From positions 310,001-374,000 of the forward strand of contig JBBODD010000001.1 in the NCBI GenBank assembly GCA_038002745.1: a DNA stretch of 64,000 nt, given 5' to 3'. The first letter of the stretch is position 1; each line of letters begins with the position of its first letter. Both the position numbers and the translations under genes were made by a program. The notes beneath the pieces were generated by a model that saw only the letters and a list, made by a program, of their open reading frames with translations, had not been told where the DNA came from and searched no databases. The DNA comes from Bacillus sp. FSL H8-0547. GTDB taxonomy: Bacteria > Bacillota > Bacilli > Bacillales > Bacillaceae. Of the stretch, positions 7,731 to 16,996 are shown one piece after another.

Positions 7731-9650
7731 TTATTTAAGCTGTTTGCCTGAGCGGATGTCCAGTCCGTATCCGAACGGATACAGCGTTTCTTCTGGATTT
7801 GTGACGGATGGAATGTCGACAGGAAGCTTACCTTTTGGATTTGACTCTCCGAAAATTGTTCTGATTCCGGCCGGGATGTTTGGCTGTCTGTATGCGCCGT
7901 TTGAATAGCCTTTGAAGCCGTAAACGGCCATGACAGCTTTTGCTTCTTCAAAATTTGCTGCGTCATACGGATTGCGCAGGCTCATAAGAACAAAATCTTT
8001 GCCTTTTGACTGTGCATCTTTCATGACTGCTCTCGGGAAAGCTGTTGCCCATTTGCTTGAATCCTGAACCGAGTCGTCAATGACGCCGTCGTTTACAGCA
8101 GGGTCGTTTTTCACCACATAGGAACCGGTGATGATATAGTCAGCCTGATCAATCATCGCAGCTGTTTCAGGACCGAATGTTTTTCCCGAGAAAGCATAGC
8201 CTGAGACTTCAACATCTTTTTTCTTGCCTTTTAATTCTTTGATGCTGCGTGTCATCGCTTCTACTTGATCTGCAAACGGTGCAAGCACCAATACTTTTTC
8301 GCCTTTTTTCGGCTTGAAAGGAAGTGTTTTGTCTTCATTTTTCAAAAGTGTGACAGCATCTTCTGCCATTTTCTTTTCTTTTTTCAGGTGATCTTTGTTT
8401 CCGACCACTTCAAGTGCATTTTCTACTTTTTCCTCAATTGGAGTTGAATCAGGTGTTAAGATGCCGCGTTTTTCCTTCAGTTTAAGAATGCGCTCAACAG
8501 ATGCATTCACCTGCTCAATCGGAAGTTCCCCTTCTGAGATTGCTTCTTTCACAGCATTGAAGACAGATGCGAGATTTTGTTCCATATCAAGAGAATTTAC
8601 CTGTGCAGGCATTAATGCGATATCCACACCGGATTTCAGTGCAAGAACAACAGCTTCTTCCTGACCGAAGTTGTCAGCGATGGCTTTCATGTTCAACGCA
8701 TCCGTAATAATGACGCCGTTAAAGCCCATTTCTTCGCGAAGCAGTCCTGTAAGAACTTTTTTGGAAAGGGTTGCCGGAACTAAAATTTCCTGACCGTCTT
8801 TTTTGCTGATGTACGTTGTATCGTCAAATGCCGGGAATTGAACATGAGCCGTCATGACCATGTCAACGCCTTCATCAATGGCTTTTTGGAATGGAGCGAG
8901 CTCCACGGCACGAAGCCTTTCTTTGTCATGCGTCACGATAGGAAGTCCGTAATGGCTGTCTGTCGCTGTATCGCCATGTCCCGGGAAATGCTTTGTTGTT
9001 GCAGCCATGTTCTGGCTTTGCAGTCCTTTAATTGTCTGAATGCCGAGCTTTGAAACAAGTTCTGGATTGGAACTGAACGAACGGACGCCGATTACCGGAT
9101 TCCCCGGATTATTGTTCACATCAACCGACGGACCAAAGTTAACGTTCACTCCGAGAGAGGAAAGTTCTTTGCCGACAATTTCACCGGTTTGATAGGCATA
9201 TTTTTCACTTCTTGCAGCACCAAGTGCCATATTGCCCGGAAGGTTTGTCCCTGTCTGAAGACGTGTGACAATCCCGCCTTCCTGATCGATTGTAATGAAG
9301 AGCGGAATATCAGGGCTTGCCTGCTGAAGGCCGTCCGTTAACCGTGCTGTCTGTTCGGTCCCGACAACGTTTTCTGCGAAAAGAATCACTCCGCCAAGGT
9401 GATATTTCTGAATGATGCCGCCGACTTCATCGTTCATAACCGTGAAGCCTGTCGCTTTGCTTTCCCCTTCTTTTTTCCAGTTGCGGAAATCAGGCATCAG
9501 CATCTGTCCGATTTTTTCATCAACGGACATATTTTCTACAATGGCTTTCACATCTGTTTCTGCCGAAGCTTTTGCCGGCTTGATTCCGGCTAAAGCTGAT
9601 ACTGACAGGACCGCTGCAAGAGCGGCGGATATCCATTTCTTTTTCCCCAT
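7731..9650 (-). CDS. nagZ: Beta-N-acetylglucosaminidase NagZ (YbbD), secreted two-domain form
   Basis: GH3-family enzyme removing GlcNAc from the non-reducing end of peptidoglycan fragments. The 639-residue form has a signal peptide (about 1-29), the TIM-barrel domain (about 35-400) and the C-terminal domain found in Bacillus NagZ. The GH3-NagZ signature [14 protein letters not shown] carries the catalytic His/Asp dyad, and [12 protein letters not shown] holds the nucleophile Asp. The ATG at 9650 is preferred because AAGGGG lies about eight bases upstream; an in-frame extension to 9692 has no ribosome site. It sits between amiE and namZ, which act on the products. Confidence 0.93.
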   Translation of the reverse strand: MGKKKWISAALAAVLSVSALAGIKPAKASAETDVKAIVENMSVDEKIGQMLMPDFRNWKKEGESKATGFTVMNDEVGGIIQKYHLGGVILFAENVVGTEQTARLTDGLQQASPDIPLFITIDQEGGIVTRLQTGTNLPGNMALGAARSEKYAYQTGEIVGKELSSLGVNVNFGPSVDVNNNPGNPVIGVRSFSSNPELVSKLGIQTIKGLQSQNMAATTKHFPGHGDTATDSHYGLPIVTHDKERLRAVELAPFQKAIDEGVDMVMTAHVQFPAFDDTTYISKKDGQEILVPATLSKKVLTGLLREEMGFNGVIITDALNMKAIADNFGQEEAVVLALKSGVDIALMPAQVNSLDMEQNLASVFNAVKEAISEGELPIEQVNASVERILKLKEKRGILTPDSTPIEEKVENALEVVGNKDHLKKEKKMAEDAVTLLKNEDKTLPFKPKKGEKVLVLAPFADQVEAMTRSIKELKGKKKDVEVSGYAFSGKTFGPETAAMIDQADYIITGSYVVKNDPAVNDGVIDDSVQDSSKWATAFPRAVMKDAQSKGKDFVLMSLRNPYDAANFEEAKAVMAVYGFKGYSNGAYRQPNIPAGIRTIFGESNPKGKLPVDIPSVTNPEETLYPFGYGLDIRSGKQLK

Positions 9651-9669
9651 GTTACCCATCCCCTTATTT

Positions 9670-11028
9670 TTAATTGGTTTCCATAGCTTCATAAACAGCG
9701 GTTACTACACTTCCATAGCTGCCTGTTGTAAACAGATCGCCGAAGAATTGGTTGGAATTGGCAGCCGGATTCACAAGCGGAGAGTGCTTTTTATTTGTTA
9801 AAAGAACGATGCCAAGGTCATACTCAGGATCAATGATCGTGACAGTGCCTGTCCAGCCTGTATGACCATATGCGCTGTCGCTTGCATATTCGCTGAACAT
9901 CCAGTCCATGCTGTCGTTTCCATTTAATCTCCACCCGAGTCCGTACGTTCCATTCATGTCAGAAGGCTCTACGAATTCTTCAATAACCTCTCTGTCAAAA
10001 AGCTTCTCGTTTCCATAGCCTCCACCATTAAGCATCACTTGAAGAAGAACGGCAAGGTCCTGTGTGGTTGAAAACAAACCTGCGTGTCCTGATACACCTT
10101 CCATAGAATAGAAGGCTTTTTCATCATGAACTTCCCCCTGAAGCGTATATGTTCTGATGTTCGGGAAGCTGATGATGCCGTCACGGGTGTTGCCCATCAG
10201 TTCTGTTGCTGCGATTTCCTTCTGTTTAAACCCTTTTTGCAGCGGATTAAAGACTGTATCCTTCAATTTCAAAGGCTTGTACAATTCGTTTTCAACGTAT
10301 TGATCAAGCTTTTGTCCGGTAATTTTTTCAACGATTGTGCCAAGAAGCATATAATCTACATCGCTGTAAATATTCTTTGTTCCCGGTTCATATGTAAGAG
10401 GCGTCTTGTTGATATTGGCGATTGTTTTTTCCCGCTCCTGCGAATACAGTTCCTTTGATACTGCAGGGTTATGATATTGCGGGTCAGGCTTAAATCCTGC
10501 TGTGTGATGGAGGACATCTATAATGCGCATCGTATCTTTGCCTTTTATCACATCAGACTCTGAATCCTTAAATTCCGGAATGTACGTTTGAACTTTGTCG
10601 TAGACATCCAGTTTTCCTTCGCTTGCCAGTTTTTGAAGAGCAAAGTTTGCAGCATACATTTTTGTATTGGAGGCGAGGTCAAATAATGTATCGTTCTCCA
10701 TCTTCAAGAATTTCTTGAGCGGTGTATGTCCATCAAATTTTTGTTTGTAGCCGTAGCTTTCATTTTTTACGATTTTGCCGTCTTTTATGACAATCAGAGC
10801 GGCTCCGGGAAACCCGGCTGCGACTTCTTTTTCAATCAGCTGGTCTACTTTTTCAAGTTTTTCAGAAGAGAAACCCGCTTCTTCAGGTTTTTTTGCTTTC
10901 GTCAGAACTGTGTACTCGGTTTTAGCTTTAGGCGAGGCTTTTTCAGCGATTTCTGCAAACGATGCTGATGGTGCGATAATCGATAGAGCAAGAACTGAAC
11001 TAAGTGCGCTGGCTGTCCATTTTTTCAT
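9670..11028 (-). CDS. amiE: N-acetylmuramyl-L-alanine amidase AmiE (YbbE), serine beta-lactamase fold
   Basis: Secreted esterase/beta-lactamase-fold amidase that strips the peptide from MurNAc in B. subtilis, where it acts with NagZ. The 452-residue protein has a signal peptide (about 1-25, cleaved near ASFA). The active-site S-x-x-K is in ASNTKMY (about residue 117-120), the second motif is YSDVDY (YxN equivalent) and the third is HTGWTG (KTG equivalent). The ATG at 11028 follows AAGGGG. It is 28 bases from mupG and 20 bases from nagZ, so all are in one transcript. Confidence 0.88.
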   Translation of the reverse strand: MKKWTASALSSVLALSIIAPSASFAEIAEKASPKAKTEYTVLTKAKKPEEAGFSSEKLEKVDQLIEKEVAAGFPGAALIVIKDGKIVKNESYGYKQKFDGHTPLKKFLKMENDTLFDLASNTKMYAANFALQKLASEGKLDVYDKVQTYIPEFKDSESDVIKGKDTMRIIDVLHHTAGFKPDPQYHNPAVSKELYSQEREKTIANINKTPLTYEPGTKNIYSDVDYMLLGTIVEKITGQKLDQYVENELYKPLKLKDTVFNPLQKGFKQKEIAATELMGNTRDGIISFPNIRTYTLQGEVHDEKAFYSMEGVSGHAGLFSTTQDLAVLLQVMLNGGGYGNEKLFDREVIEEFVEPSDMNGTYGLGWRLNGNDSMDWMFSEYASDSAYGHTGWTGTVTIIDPEYDLGIVLLTNKKHSPLVNPAANSNQFFGDLFTTGSYGSVVTAVYEAMETN

Positions 11029-11056
11029 ACGTTTCCCCTTTGTTTTCCGTATTTTT

Positions 11057-12067
11057 TTAAACCGCGTCGATCTTCACTTTTTGACCGGACAGGGCAAGAT
11101 TCAAAAGCGGCAAATCCTCATCTATCACTCTCCCGATGACATTCACTCTTTCATCTGCCGCTAACACCCGCCTGCAAATCTGGACTTCTCCCCTGTAGCG
11201 GCCGTATCCGCTGTTATCCATCGTAATCATTCCTATTTGCCGTTCGATCGTATTGCATGGTTTTACCTCTTCAGCCAATCGCGTATCTTTTAGTCTGAAA
11301 ACATCTCTTGATGCATCTGGCCGAAACTGATAAAAGCCGCCTGTAAACTGGTCTGAAAGTATCCTTAGAGTGAGAATATTCTGTTTTTTATAAAGAGATA
11401 ATTTTTCAATCAGGCTGTCTTCTGTACCCGGGTCGCCTATATAGACGTGATTGACCTTTAGAAGCAGTTCGACACCGGCTGCATAGGAGGATATGTTTCT
11501 ATGTTTCTCTAAAGTTGGCAGTCCATCATACAGCGGTCCTCTTTTTGTCCCTGCACCTGGAATGAAAGCTGCTGTCTCAATGCCGTATTTTCTGAACAGC
11601 TCATTTTGAGAATGAAAGAATTCTTCGTCTAAACCGGTTTCTCTTCTCGGATAGAAATTGTGCCATGCGATGATTTTTTGAGGTTCCAAGCCGTTTTCAA
11701 GCAAAGCTGAAAGCTCAGACTCTGTGACTGTGCTCGCATTAATAGAGAGGGAAAAAACGGATGAAAGTGACTTAATCGCTGCTTCATCGAATCCGTCGTC
11801 TAGTCTGATTCCCCTGACTCCAAATGCAGAAAGCTCTTCGAATTTATGTATGTCAAGATGCTTTAGTGTGGAAGGTGATACATCGGCCTGGATCTCAATG
11901 TCATGTTTTTCTGCAAGTTCCAGCAGCTCTTTTGCCCTCTGCTTCAGGTTTCCCTCTTCTTCAGGAATGTGAAGCGAGGTAAACGCCCGCTTCACGCCTG
12001 ATGCTGCCGCATGCAGAATCTGCTGTTCTGCATGCGGGTCCTGAAGATAAAATGATATGCCGATCAC
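11057..12067 (-). CDS. mupG: 6-phospho-N-acetylmuramidase MupG (DUF871)
   Basis: Cytoplasmic glycosidase of the DUF871/MupG family; in Staphylococcus aureus it cleaves PTS-imported MurNAc-6-P-GlcNAc to MurNAc-6-P and GlcNAc. The 336-residue protein has the TIM-barrel start GISFYLQDPHAEQQ, the strand-end motif IQADVSPSTL, GVRGIRLDDGFD and the NFYPRRETGLDEEFF segment, then the C-terminal beta domain (about 240-336). There is no signal peptide. It starts inside the murP stop (ATGA overlap at 12064-12067), so it is translationally coupled to the transporter whose product it would use. B. subtilis lacks it at this position, so the operon is a hybrid of the two known arrangements. Confidence 0.88.
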   Translation of the reverse strand: MIGISFYLQDPHAEQQILHAAASGVKRAFTSLHIPEEEGNLKQRAKELLELAEKHDIEIQADVSPSTLKHLDIHKFEELSAFGVRGIRLDDGFDEAAIKSLSSVFSLSINASTVTESELSALLENGLEPQKIIAWHNFYPRRETGLDEEFFHSQNELFRKYGIETAAFIPGAGTKRGPLYDGLPTLEKHRNISSYAAGVELLLKVNHVYIGDPGTEDSLIEKLSLYKKQNILTLRILSDQFTGGFYQFRPDASRDVFRLKDTRLAEEVKPCNTIERQIGMITMDNSGYGRYRGEVQICRRVLAADERVNVIGRVIDEDLPLLNLALSGQKVKIDAV

Positions 12068-13434
12068 TTGAACTCAGCTGCCATTTCGTCTTTAAATCCG
12101 AATAGATACGTAAAGATGAAACCTGCAGCGTAAGAGATGGCGAGTCCGGCAAGGTAAAGAATAATCTGGTTTGTGTGGACCAGGAATGTCAGCGGCAGGC
12201 CGGATACACCGACTGCAATTGTCGCAATATCAAAGTGGGCCTGGAAGGCTCCCCCTACTCCTGCTCCAAGACATGCTGTCAGGAACGGACGGCCAAGAGG
12301 CAGTGTGACACCGAAGATCAGCGGTTCGCCGATTCCGAGCATTCCTGATGGAAGGCCGCCGCCAATTGCGCGCTTAAGGCTTTTCTTCTTTGTTTTAAAG
12401 TAGATGGCAAAGGCTGCCCCTACCTGACCTGCGCCTCCCATTGCAAGAATCGGAAGAAGCGGATCATCGCCGATTGAATTTATCAGCTCAAGATGTACAG
12501 GTGTCAGACCCTGATGAAGGCCTGTTACAACAAGCGGAAGGAACGTAGCTCCAAGTACAAAGCCGGCTACTACTCCTCCAAGATCAAGTACGCTGAGAAG
12601 TCCTTTTGTGATCGTATCCGATACAAAACCTCCAACAGGCATGAATACGATATAAGTTACGATCCCTGTAATTAAAAGTGCAATTGTAGGTGTAATAATA
12701 ATATCAAGAGACTGAGGAACAAATTTGCGCACCTGCTTTTCAACGAAAGCGATAAAGATGGCAGCGAAAAGGACTCCGATTAAGCCGCCGCGTCCTGGAA
12801 GAAGATTCTCGCCGAACAGGGCAATATCGCCAACTGCAGGGTTAATGACCAGAATTCCTGCGAGTGCGCCAAGCGCCGGCGAACCGCCAAATTCTTTTGC
12901 CGCGTTTGTACCGACTAAAATTCCAAGGTAAGCGAACAGTCCTGAACCGATAACCGTTAAAATAATGGCCAGCTGCGAATCGGCTGCAAGCCACTCTGCC
13001 TGAACAACCGCTTTCGTAATACCGGTAATCAAACCGGAGGCGACAAGTGCCGGAATCAGCGGAATGAAGATGCTTGCAATTCTTCTGAGAAACAGTTTAA
13101 ACGGCTTTGCATTTTTTTTATCAATTTCGGATTTGTTTTTCGATGCGGCATCCTTTAAGTCGAATCCATCCGCTGCTGCAAGCAGCTTTTCAAACTCGGC
13201 CGAAACTTTGTTGACAGCTCCGGGTCCAAGGATAATCTGAATCGTCTCTTCCTCTACAACCCCAAGAACACCGTCTGTTTTTTTAATGGCATCCATATTT
13301 ACTTTTGATTTGTCATGCGGAGAAACTCTCAGCCTCGTCATGCAGTGTGTAGAAGCACTGACGTTTCCTGCTCCTCCAAGATGCTCAAGCAGCTGCTCGG
13401 CAATGAGTAAGTTTCTGTTATTCCCCTTAGCCAT
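12064..13434 (-). CDS. murP: MurNAc-specific PTS transporter EIIBC, MurP
   Basis: Membrane permease that imports and phosphorylates MurNAc (or MurNAc-GlcNAc). The N-terminal EIIB domain (1-80) has the phospho-Cys C31 in STHCMTRLRV, and the EIIC domain (about 110-450) has roughly ten hydrophobic helices with the substrate-site motif GIGEPLIFGVTLPLGRPF. No EIIA is fused, so phosphate must come from an EIIA in trans. The position in murQ-murR-murP order fixes the sugar specificity better than sequence alone. GGGGGA precedes the ATG. Confidence 0.92.
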   Translation of the reverse strand: MAKGNNRNLLIAEQLLEHLGGAGNVSASTHCMTRLRVSPHDKSKVNMDAIKKTDGVLGVVEEETIQIILGPGAVNKVSAEFEKLLAAADGFDLKDAASKNKSEIDKKNAKPFKLFLRRIASIFIPLIPALVASGLITGITKAVVQAEWLAADSQLAIILTVIGSGLFAYLGILVGTNAAKEFGGSPALGALAGILVINPAVGDIALFGENLLPGRGGLIGVLFAAIFIAFVEKQVRKFVPQSLDIIITPTIALLITGIVTYIVFMPVGGFVSDTITKGLLSVLDLGGVVAGFVLGATFLPLVVTGLHQGLTPVHLELINSIGDDPLLPILAMGGAGQVGAAFAIYFKTKKKSLKRAIGGGLPSGMLGIGEPLIFGVTLPLGRPFLTACLGAGVGGAFQAHFDIATIAVGVSGLPLTFLVHTNQIILYLAGLAISYAAGFIFTYLFGFKDEMAAEFK

Positions 13435-13458
13435 CCTGTAATCCCCCTTTTGTAGTGC

Positions 13459-14316
13459 CTATTTCATTTTTTCTGTCATTGATTTGATCGCCGCTCTTGT
13501 ATTGTCAATATATTGAACGGTCTTATCATACTGCTCGGTCGCCATTCCGAGGAACAAAATATCAATCATATACAGCTGCGCAAGCCGTGATGACGTCGCA
13601 GCACTCCTGAAAGGAGCTTCATTTGAGAAAGAAGTATGAAGCGAGACATCGCTGAGTGAGGAAACGGTTGTCTGCCCGAAATGGGTAAGTCCAATCGTTT
13701 TCACTCCTCTTTCTCTTGCAAGTTTCATCACATTGACGATTTCCTTCGTTTCACCCGAAAACGAAATGGCGAAAAGCACATCGTCCGGCTGTGCATTTGC
13801 TATCAATGTTGCAACAAGATGCATATCTGTAAAGGCAGTTGCTCCTTTGTTGATGCGGATCAGCTTTTGCTGGGCATCCTGCGCGACGATGTTTGATGCG
13901 CCTACCCCGCAGAAGTGAACGTTTTTCGCCTTCATGAGCATGCTGATTGCCATTTTCAGATTATCATGATCAATGATTTCCGCTGTATCTCTTATAATCT
14001 GAATCGTATTGCTTGTCGTTTTCTCAACAACTCTGTAAAGAGATTCACCAGGCTCAATATCACGGTAGCCTTGTTCAACAGACTTCATCAGGTCGCCGGC
14101 AATTCTCATTTTCAGGTCCTGAAATCCTTTGAGTCCAAGTGATTTGCAGAGCCTGACAACAGCTGCGCCGCTTGACTTTGCAGATGTGCTGAGTTCGCTT
14201 ACAGTGCTGTTTACCACTTCATGCGGGTGTTTGAGAATATATTCGGCAAGCTTTTGTTCAGATTGCGGCAGCTTGGAAAGCATCGTTTGGATAATGGAGA
14301 GAGCTCCGGTTGTCAT
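13459..14316 (-). CDS. murR: RpiR-family regulator MurR
   Basis: A 285-residue transcription factor with an N-terminal HTH_6 domain (about 1-75, with LPQSEQKLAEYILKHP and a recognition helix near SGAAVVRLCKSLG) and a C-terminal SIS sugar-phosphate domain (about 125-265, with VGASNIVAQDAQQKL). RpiR proteins of this context respond to MurNAc-6-P and repress mur genes. It lies 12 bases downstream of murQ with AAGGAG before its ATG. The likely target is the palindrome at 15321-15335 in front of murQ. Confidence 0.92.
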   Translation of the reverse strand: MTTGALSIIQTMLSKLPQSEQKLAEYILKHPHEVVNSTVSELSTSAKSSGAAVVRLCKSLGLKGFQDLKMRIAGDLMKSVEQGYRDIEPGESLYRVVEKTTSNTIQIIRDTAEIIDHDNLKMAISMLMKAKNVHFCGVGASNIVAQDAQQKLIRINKGATAFTDMHLVATLIANAQPDDVLFAISFSGETKEIVNVMKLARERGVKTIGLTHFGQTTVSSLSDVSLHTSFSNEAPFRSAATSSRLAQLYMIDILFLGMATEQYDKTVQYIDNTRAAIKSMTEKMK

Positions 14317-14328
14317 AGCTTCCGCTCC

Positions 14329-15237
14329 TTATCCTTCATGAAGTGAGATGGCTTTTCGGACATCTCCGTCTGCGCGAAGCAATAAATCAGATGCTTCGTC
14401 ATACGCGACTTTCGCTTTAATCATCACAATGGACGGCTTTACTTTAAGCTCCGCTTTTTCAAGTGTCTCTTTAGCCGTCTCGTAATCTGCTCCAGTTAAC
14501 GTCTGAATAATGCTGACAGCCCGTTCTTTAAGCTTGTAGTTGCTCACATTCACATCAACCATCAGATTTTCATACACTTTTCCGATTTTGATCATGGATG
14601 CTGTTGAGATCATGTTTAAAACCATCTTGTGGGCAGTAGCCGCTTTCATTCTTGTTGAACCCGTTACAACTTCAGGGCCTACAATCACTTCTATGCCGAC
14701 TTCCGCTGCCTCCGAAATTTTCGCATCTTTGTTGCATGAAAGAGCGACTGTTTTAGCCCCGATGCTTTTAGCATATTGAAGGCCTCCGTAAACATATGGC
14801 GTTCTTCCGCTTGCGGCAATGCCTATTACCGTATCATTAGCTGTAAGCTGGATGGATTTTAAATCATTCACTCCAAAATCTTCTCTGTCTTCTGCTCCTT
14901 CTACCGCTTTAACGAAAGCACGTTCCCCCCCGGCAATCAGTCCAATGACTGTATCCGGAGATGTACTGAAGGTTGGCGGGCATTCGACAGCGTCGAGGAC
15001 TCCGAGCCTGCCGCTTGTGCCTGCGCCAATATAAATGATTCTTCCTCCCTTTTTCAGAGATTCATAGGCAAACTCTACGGCCGCCTTCACTTCAGGAAGC
15101 ACCTCTTGCACTGCCACCGCTACTTTCATATCCTCGTTATTCATGATTGAGAGGATTTCAAGCGTGCTTGCGCTGTCAATCTTCATTGTTTGTTCATTTC
15201 TCAATTCTGTCGTTAATGAACGCAGCTGTTTTTCCAT
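14329..15237 (-). CDS. murQ: MurNAc-6-phosphate etherase MurQ
   Basis: Cytoplasmic SIS-domain lyase that splits the D-lactyl ether of MurNAc-6-P to GlcNAc-6-P and D-lactate. The 302-residue protein is full length. The substrate loop [20 protein letters not shown] keeps the catalytic Glu of the ECPPT motif, the second acidic site is in [10 protein letters not shown], and the SIS motifs [11 protein letters not shown] and [14 protein letters not shown] are intact. It is the first gene of the operon. Compare the divergent paralogue at 35490, which differs in the first two motifs. Confidence 0.95.
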   Translation of the reverse strand: MEKQLRSLTTELRNEQTMKIDSASTLEILSIMNNEDMKVAVAVQEVLPEVKAAVEFAYESLKKGGRIIYIGAGTSGRLGVLDAVECPPTFSTSPDTVIGLIAGGERAFVKAVEGAEDREDFGVNDLKSIQLTANDTVIGIAASGRTPYVYGGLQYAKSIGAKTVALSCNKDAKISEAAEVGIEVIVGPEVVTGSTRMKAATAHKMVLNMISTASMIKIGKVYENLMVDVNVSNYKLKERAVSIIQTLTGADYETAKETLEKAELKVKPSIVMIKAKVAYDEASDLLLRADGDVRKAISLHEG

Positions 15238-15320
15238 AAAAGGATGTTGCCTCCTAACAAAATTCTTACTATTCAGTATATTTTAACCTAAACATAATTT
15301 CAATTTAAACTTAATTATTT

Positions 15321-15342
15321 TGAAATTACATTTCAGATTATA
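15321..15342 (-). promoter_or_regulatory. murQ promoter -10 with candidate MurR operator
   Basis: A minus-strand TATAAT at 15337-15342 abuts a palindrome with arms TGAAAT and ATTTCA around a 3-base centre (15321-15335), roughly at the transcription start. A weak -35 would fall near 15360-15365, inside the cre-like site. The palindrome is a natural place for MurR; this is inferred from position only. Confidence 0.5.
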
Positions 15343-15348
15343 CGTCCA

Positions 15349-15362
15349 TGATAGCGCTTTTA
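15349..15362 (-). promoter_or_regulatory. cre-like catabolite site upstream of murQ
   Basis: The minus strand reads TAAAAGCGCTATCA, matching the CcpA cre consensus except for the second position. It lies in the -35/spacer region of the murQ promoter, consistent with glucose repression of cell-wall sugar use. Confidence 0.55.
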
Positions 15363-15524
15363 TGACCAGACAGCAAGAGGTGCCGGCCTGTTTTTTAAAT
15401 TGTAAATTATGTAAAAGTCCGCTTTTTTCGGGTCATTTGATTCATTTATTGAGAACCTTGCATGAAAAAAGATTGGTTTCTTTGCCGCTTTTCTCATGCA
15501 AACAGGAAAAAGGAATGATTTTTC
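15363..15524. other. Intergenic region between VWA gene terminator and murQ promoter
   Basis: No gene seen. It contains an imperfect inverted repeat with arms TGCATGAAAA and TTTTCTCATGCA at about 15459-15501, without a following T run; its role is unclear. Confidence 0.4.
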
Positions 15525-15556
15525 AAAAAAAGGCCACAGGATTACGCCCTGTGGCC
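15525..15556 (-). terminator. Terminator of the TerD/VWA operon
   Basis: Minus-strand stem GGCCACAGG pairs with CCTGTGGCC around a 7-base loop and is followed by TTTTTTTG. It lies just after the VWA stop codon. Confidence 0.85.
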
Positions 15557-15562
15557 TCAAAT

Positions 15563-16228
15563 TTACAATACTCGTTTGCCCTTTGCTTCTCTGATCCAGT
15601 CCGGAAACTCATTCAGCAAGCGGTCATACAGCTCTTCATCTGTCATTGCATCGATGTTCTGCACATGGAAGAAGTTTGCGTTGTCGATGAACCTGCCTTC
15701 CATGGTGTCAAGATTTTCAAGCACTTTAAAATTGGAATCTCCAATCCCGACAAACTGCCAGAAAAGCGGCTTATCAGAAGATGAGACAACCGGTTTTTTA
15801 ATGGTGCTTTTGCAGCCTCCGTCGTTGATAAAAACGATAAACGCAGGATCTCTGCTTGGCTCTTCCTTTAAATATTTTGTCATGACATCAAACATGACCG
15901 GCGGTTCATCGTTGCGCCCGAATTTATGTATAGAATCGTTAAAGAGAATCTCCCTGTTTACATAGTTTTCGAAATCTCTTTCTGTGACTGAAGGAAGTCT
16001 TGTAAATTCATTGTCGTACACCCAGACGTCAAGCATCCCGTCATCATCAAACTGGCTTGCCACTGCAAGAATTCTCTCAACTACTTTTTGCACGGTTCCA
16101 TCCTTGTAGAGGGTCCGCATTGAACCGGAAATATCAAGAACAAGGCCTACCCGGGCGACGACTCCGGTGAGCTTTTTCTTCTCAAGTACGATTCCTGCTG
16201 TTTTTTTCATCAAATTGATCGAGCTCAT
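15563..16228 (-). CDS. VWA-domain protein (TerF-like)
   Basis: A 221-residue cytoplasmic protein made almost wholly of a von Willebrand A domain. The metal-binding MIDAS motif DISGSM is at about residues 33-38, with the supporting Thr/Asp in FINDGGCKS. It matches the VWA module of TerF/TerY-type proteins that accompany TerD calcium-binding proteins. It lies 14 bases downstream of the TerD gene, so the two are an operon. Such pairs are linked to stress and tellurite phenotypes, but the molecular role is not established. Confidence 0.82.
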   Translation of the reverse strand: MSSINLMKKTAGIVLEKKKLTGVVARVGLVLDISGSMRTLYKDGTVQKVVERILAVASQFDDDGMLDVWVYDNEFTRLPSVTERDFENYVNREILFNDSIHKFGRNDEPPVMFDVMTKYLKEEPSRDPAFIVFINDGGCKSTIKKPVVSSSDKPLFWQFVGIGDSNFKVLENLDTMEGRFIDNANFFHVQNIDAMTDEELYDRLLNEFPDWIREAKGKRVL

Positions 16229-16242
16229 TTTAAAGTCTCCTC

Positions 16243-16821
16243 TCAGACATCAAGTCCATAGTTTCGGCATAACGCACCAAGTCCTCCGGAGAAACCGCTG
16301 CCGATGGCATTGAACTTCCAGTCCTGGCCGTGCTTGTACAATTCGCAGACGACAACTGCTGTTTCTACCGAAAAGTCTTCTCCTAGATCATAGCGGAGAA
16401 CTTCCTCAGAGGTGTCGGCATTCACAACACGTACAAATGCGTTTGAAACCTGTCCGAAATTCTGGCTTCGTGCATCTGCGTCATGGATGGTTACGGTAAT
16501 ACCTATTTTCTCAACATGGGACGGCATCAGGGAAAAATCGATGATCATCTGCTCATCATCTCCGTCTCCTTCACCTGTTCGGTTGTCGCCAGTATGTTCG
16601 ACTGCCCCGTCCGGACTCTTCAGATTGTTGTAAAAAATAAATTCGTGATCGTTTTGAACCTTTCCGCCTGCATTTGCCATAAATGCCGAGGCATCCAAAT
16701 CAAAATCTCTGCCGCCTGAATATTTATTCGTATCCCAGCCCAGTCCGATTATGACTTTTGTTAATCCCGGATTTGTCTTTGTAAGATCGATGCGCTGACC
16801 TTTTGATAAAGAAATTGACAA
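16243..16821 (-). CDS. TerD-family calcium-binding stress protein
   Basis: A 192-residue TerD protein. The two conserved acidic clusters that bind Ca2+ in the family are present: [20 protein letters not shown] and [15 protein letters not shown]. They are followed by [20 protein letters not shown] and the conserved [11 protein letters not shown] tail. The TTG at 16821 is chosen because it gives the standard SISLSKGQ start and has AGGGGTGA five bases upstream; a GTG three codons earlier overlaps that ribosome site. Only one TerD and one VWA gene are present, not the full multi-gene ter cluster. Confidence 0.9.
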   Translation of the reverse strand: MSISLSKGQRIDLTKTNPGLTKVIIGLGWDTNKYSGGRDFDLDASAFMANAGGKVQNDHEFIFYNNLKSPDGAVEHTGDNRTGEGDGDDEQMIIDFSLMPSHVEKIGITVTIHDADARSQNFGQVSNAFVRVVNADTSEEVLRYDLGEDFSVETAVVVCELYKHGQDWKFNAIGSGFSGGLGALCRNYGLDV

Positions 16822-16996
16822 GTAAATCACCCCTAAAAGTATTTTCCAATAAAGGAATTCCGCTTCTATTGTACTACGAATCTAACACAATAAAGTTTCA
16901 ATTTCCATTTTTTCGCTGCACATTCCCCGTGCTGATGATGTTTAAAGAAAAAGCGTGAGTGGAACAGTTTAGAAGAATGATAGAAGGAGGCCAATC

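Noticed and set aside
15459-15501. A terminator formed by the inverted repeat TGCATGAAAA / TTTTCTCATGCA.
   Set aside because: No T run follows on either strand and a better terminator for the VWA gene lies at 15525-15556.
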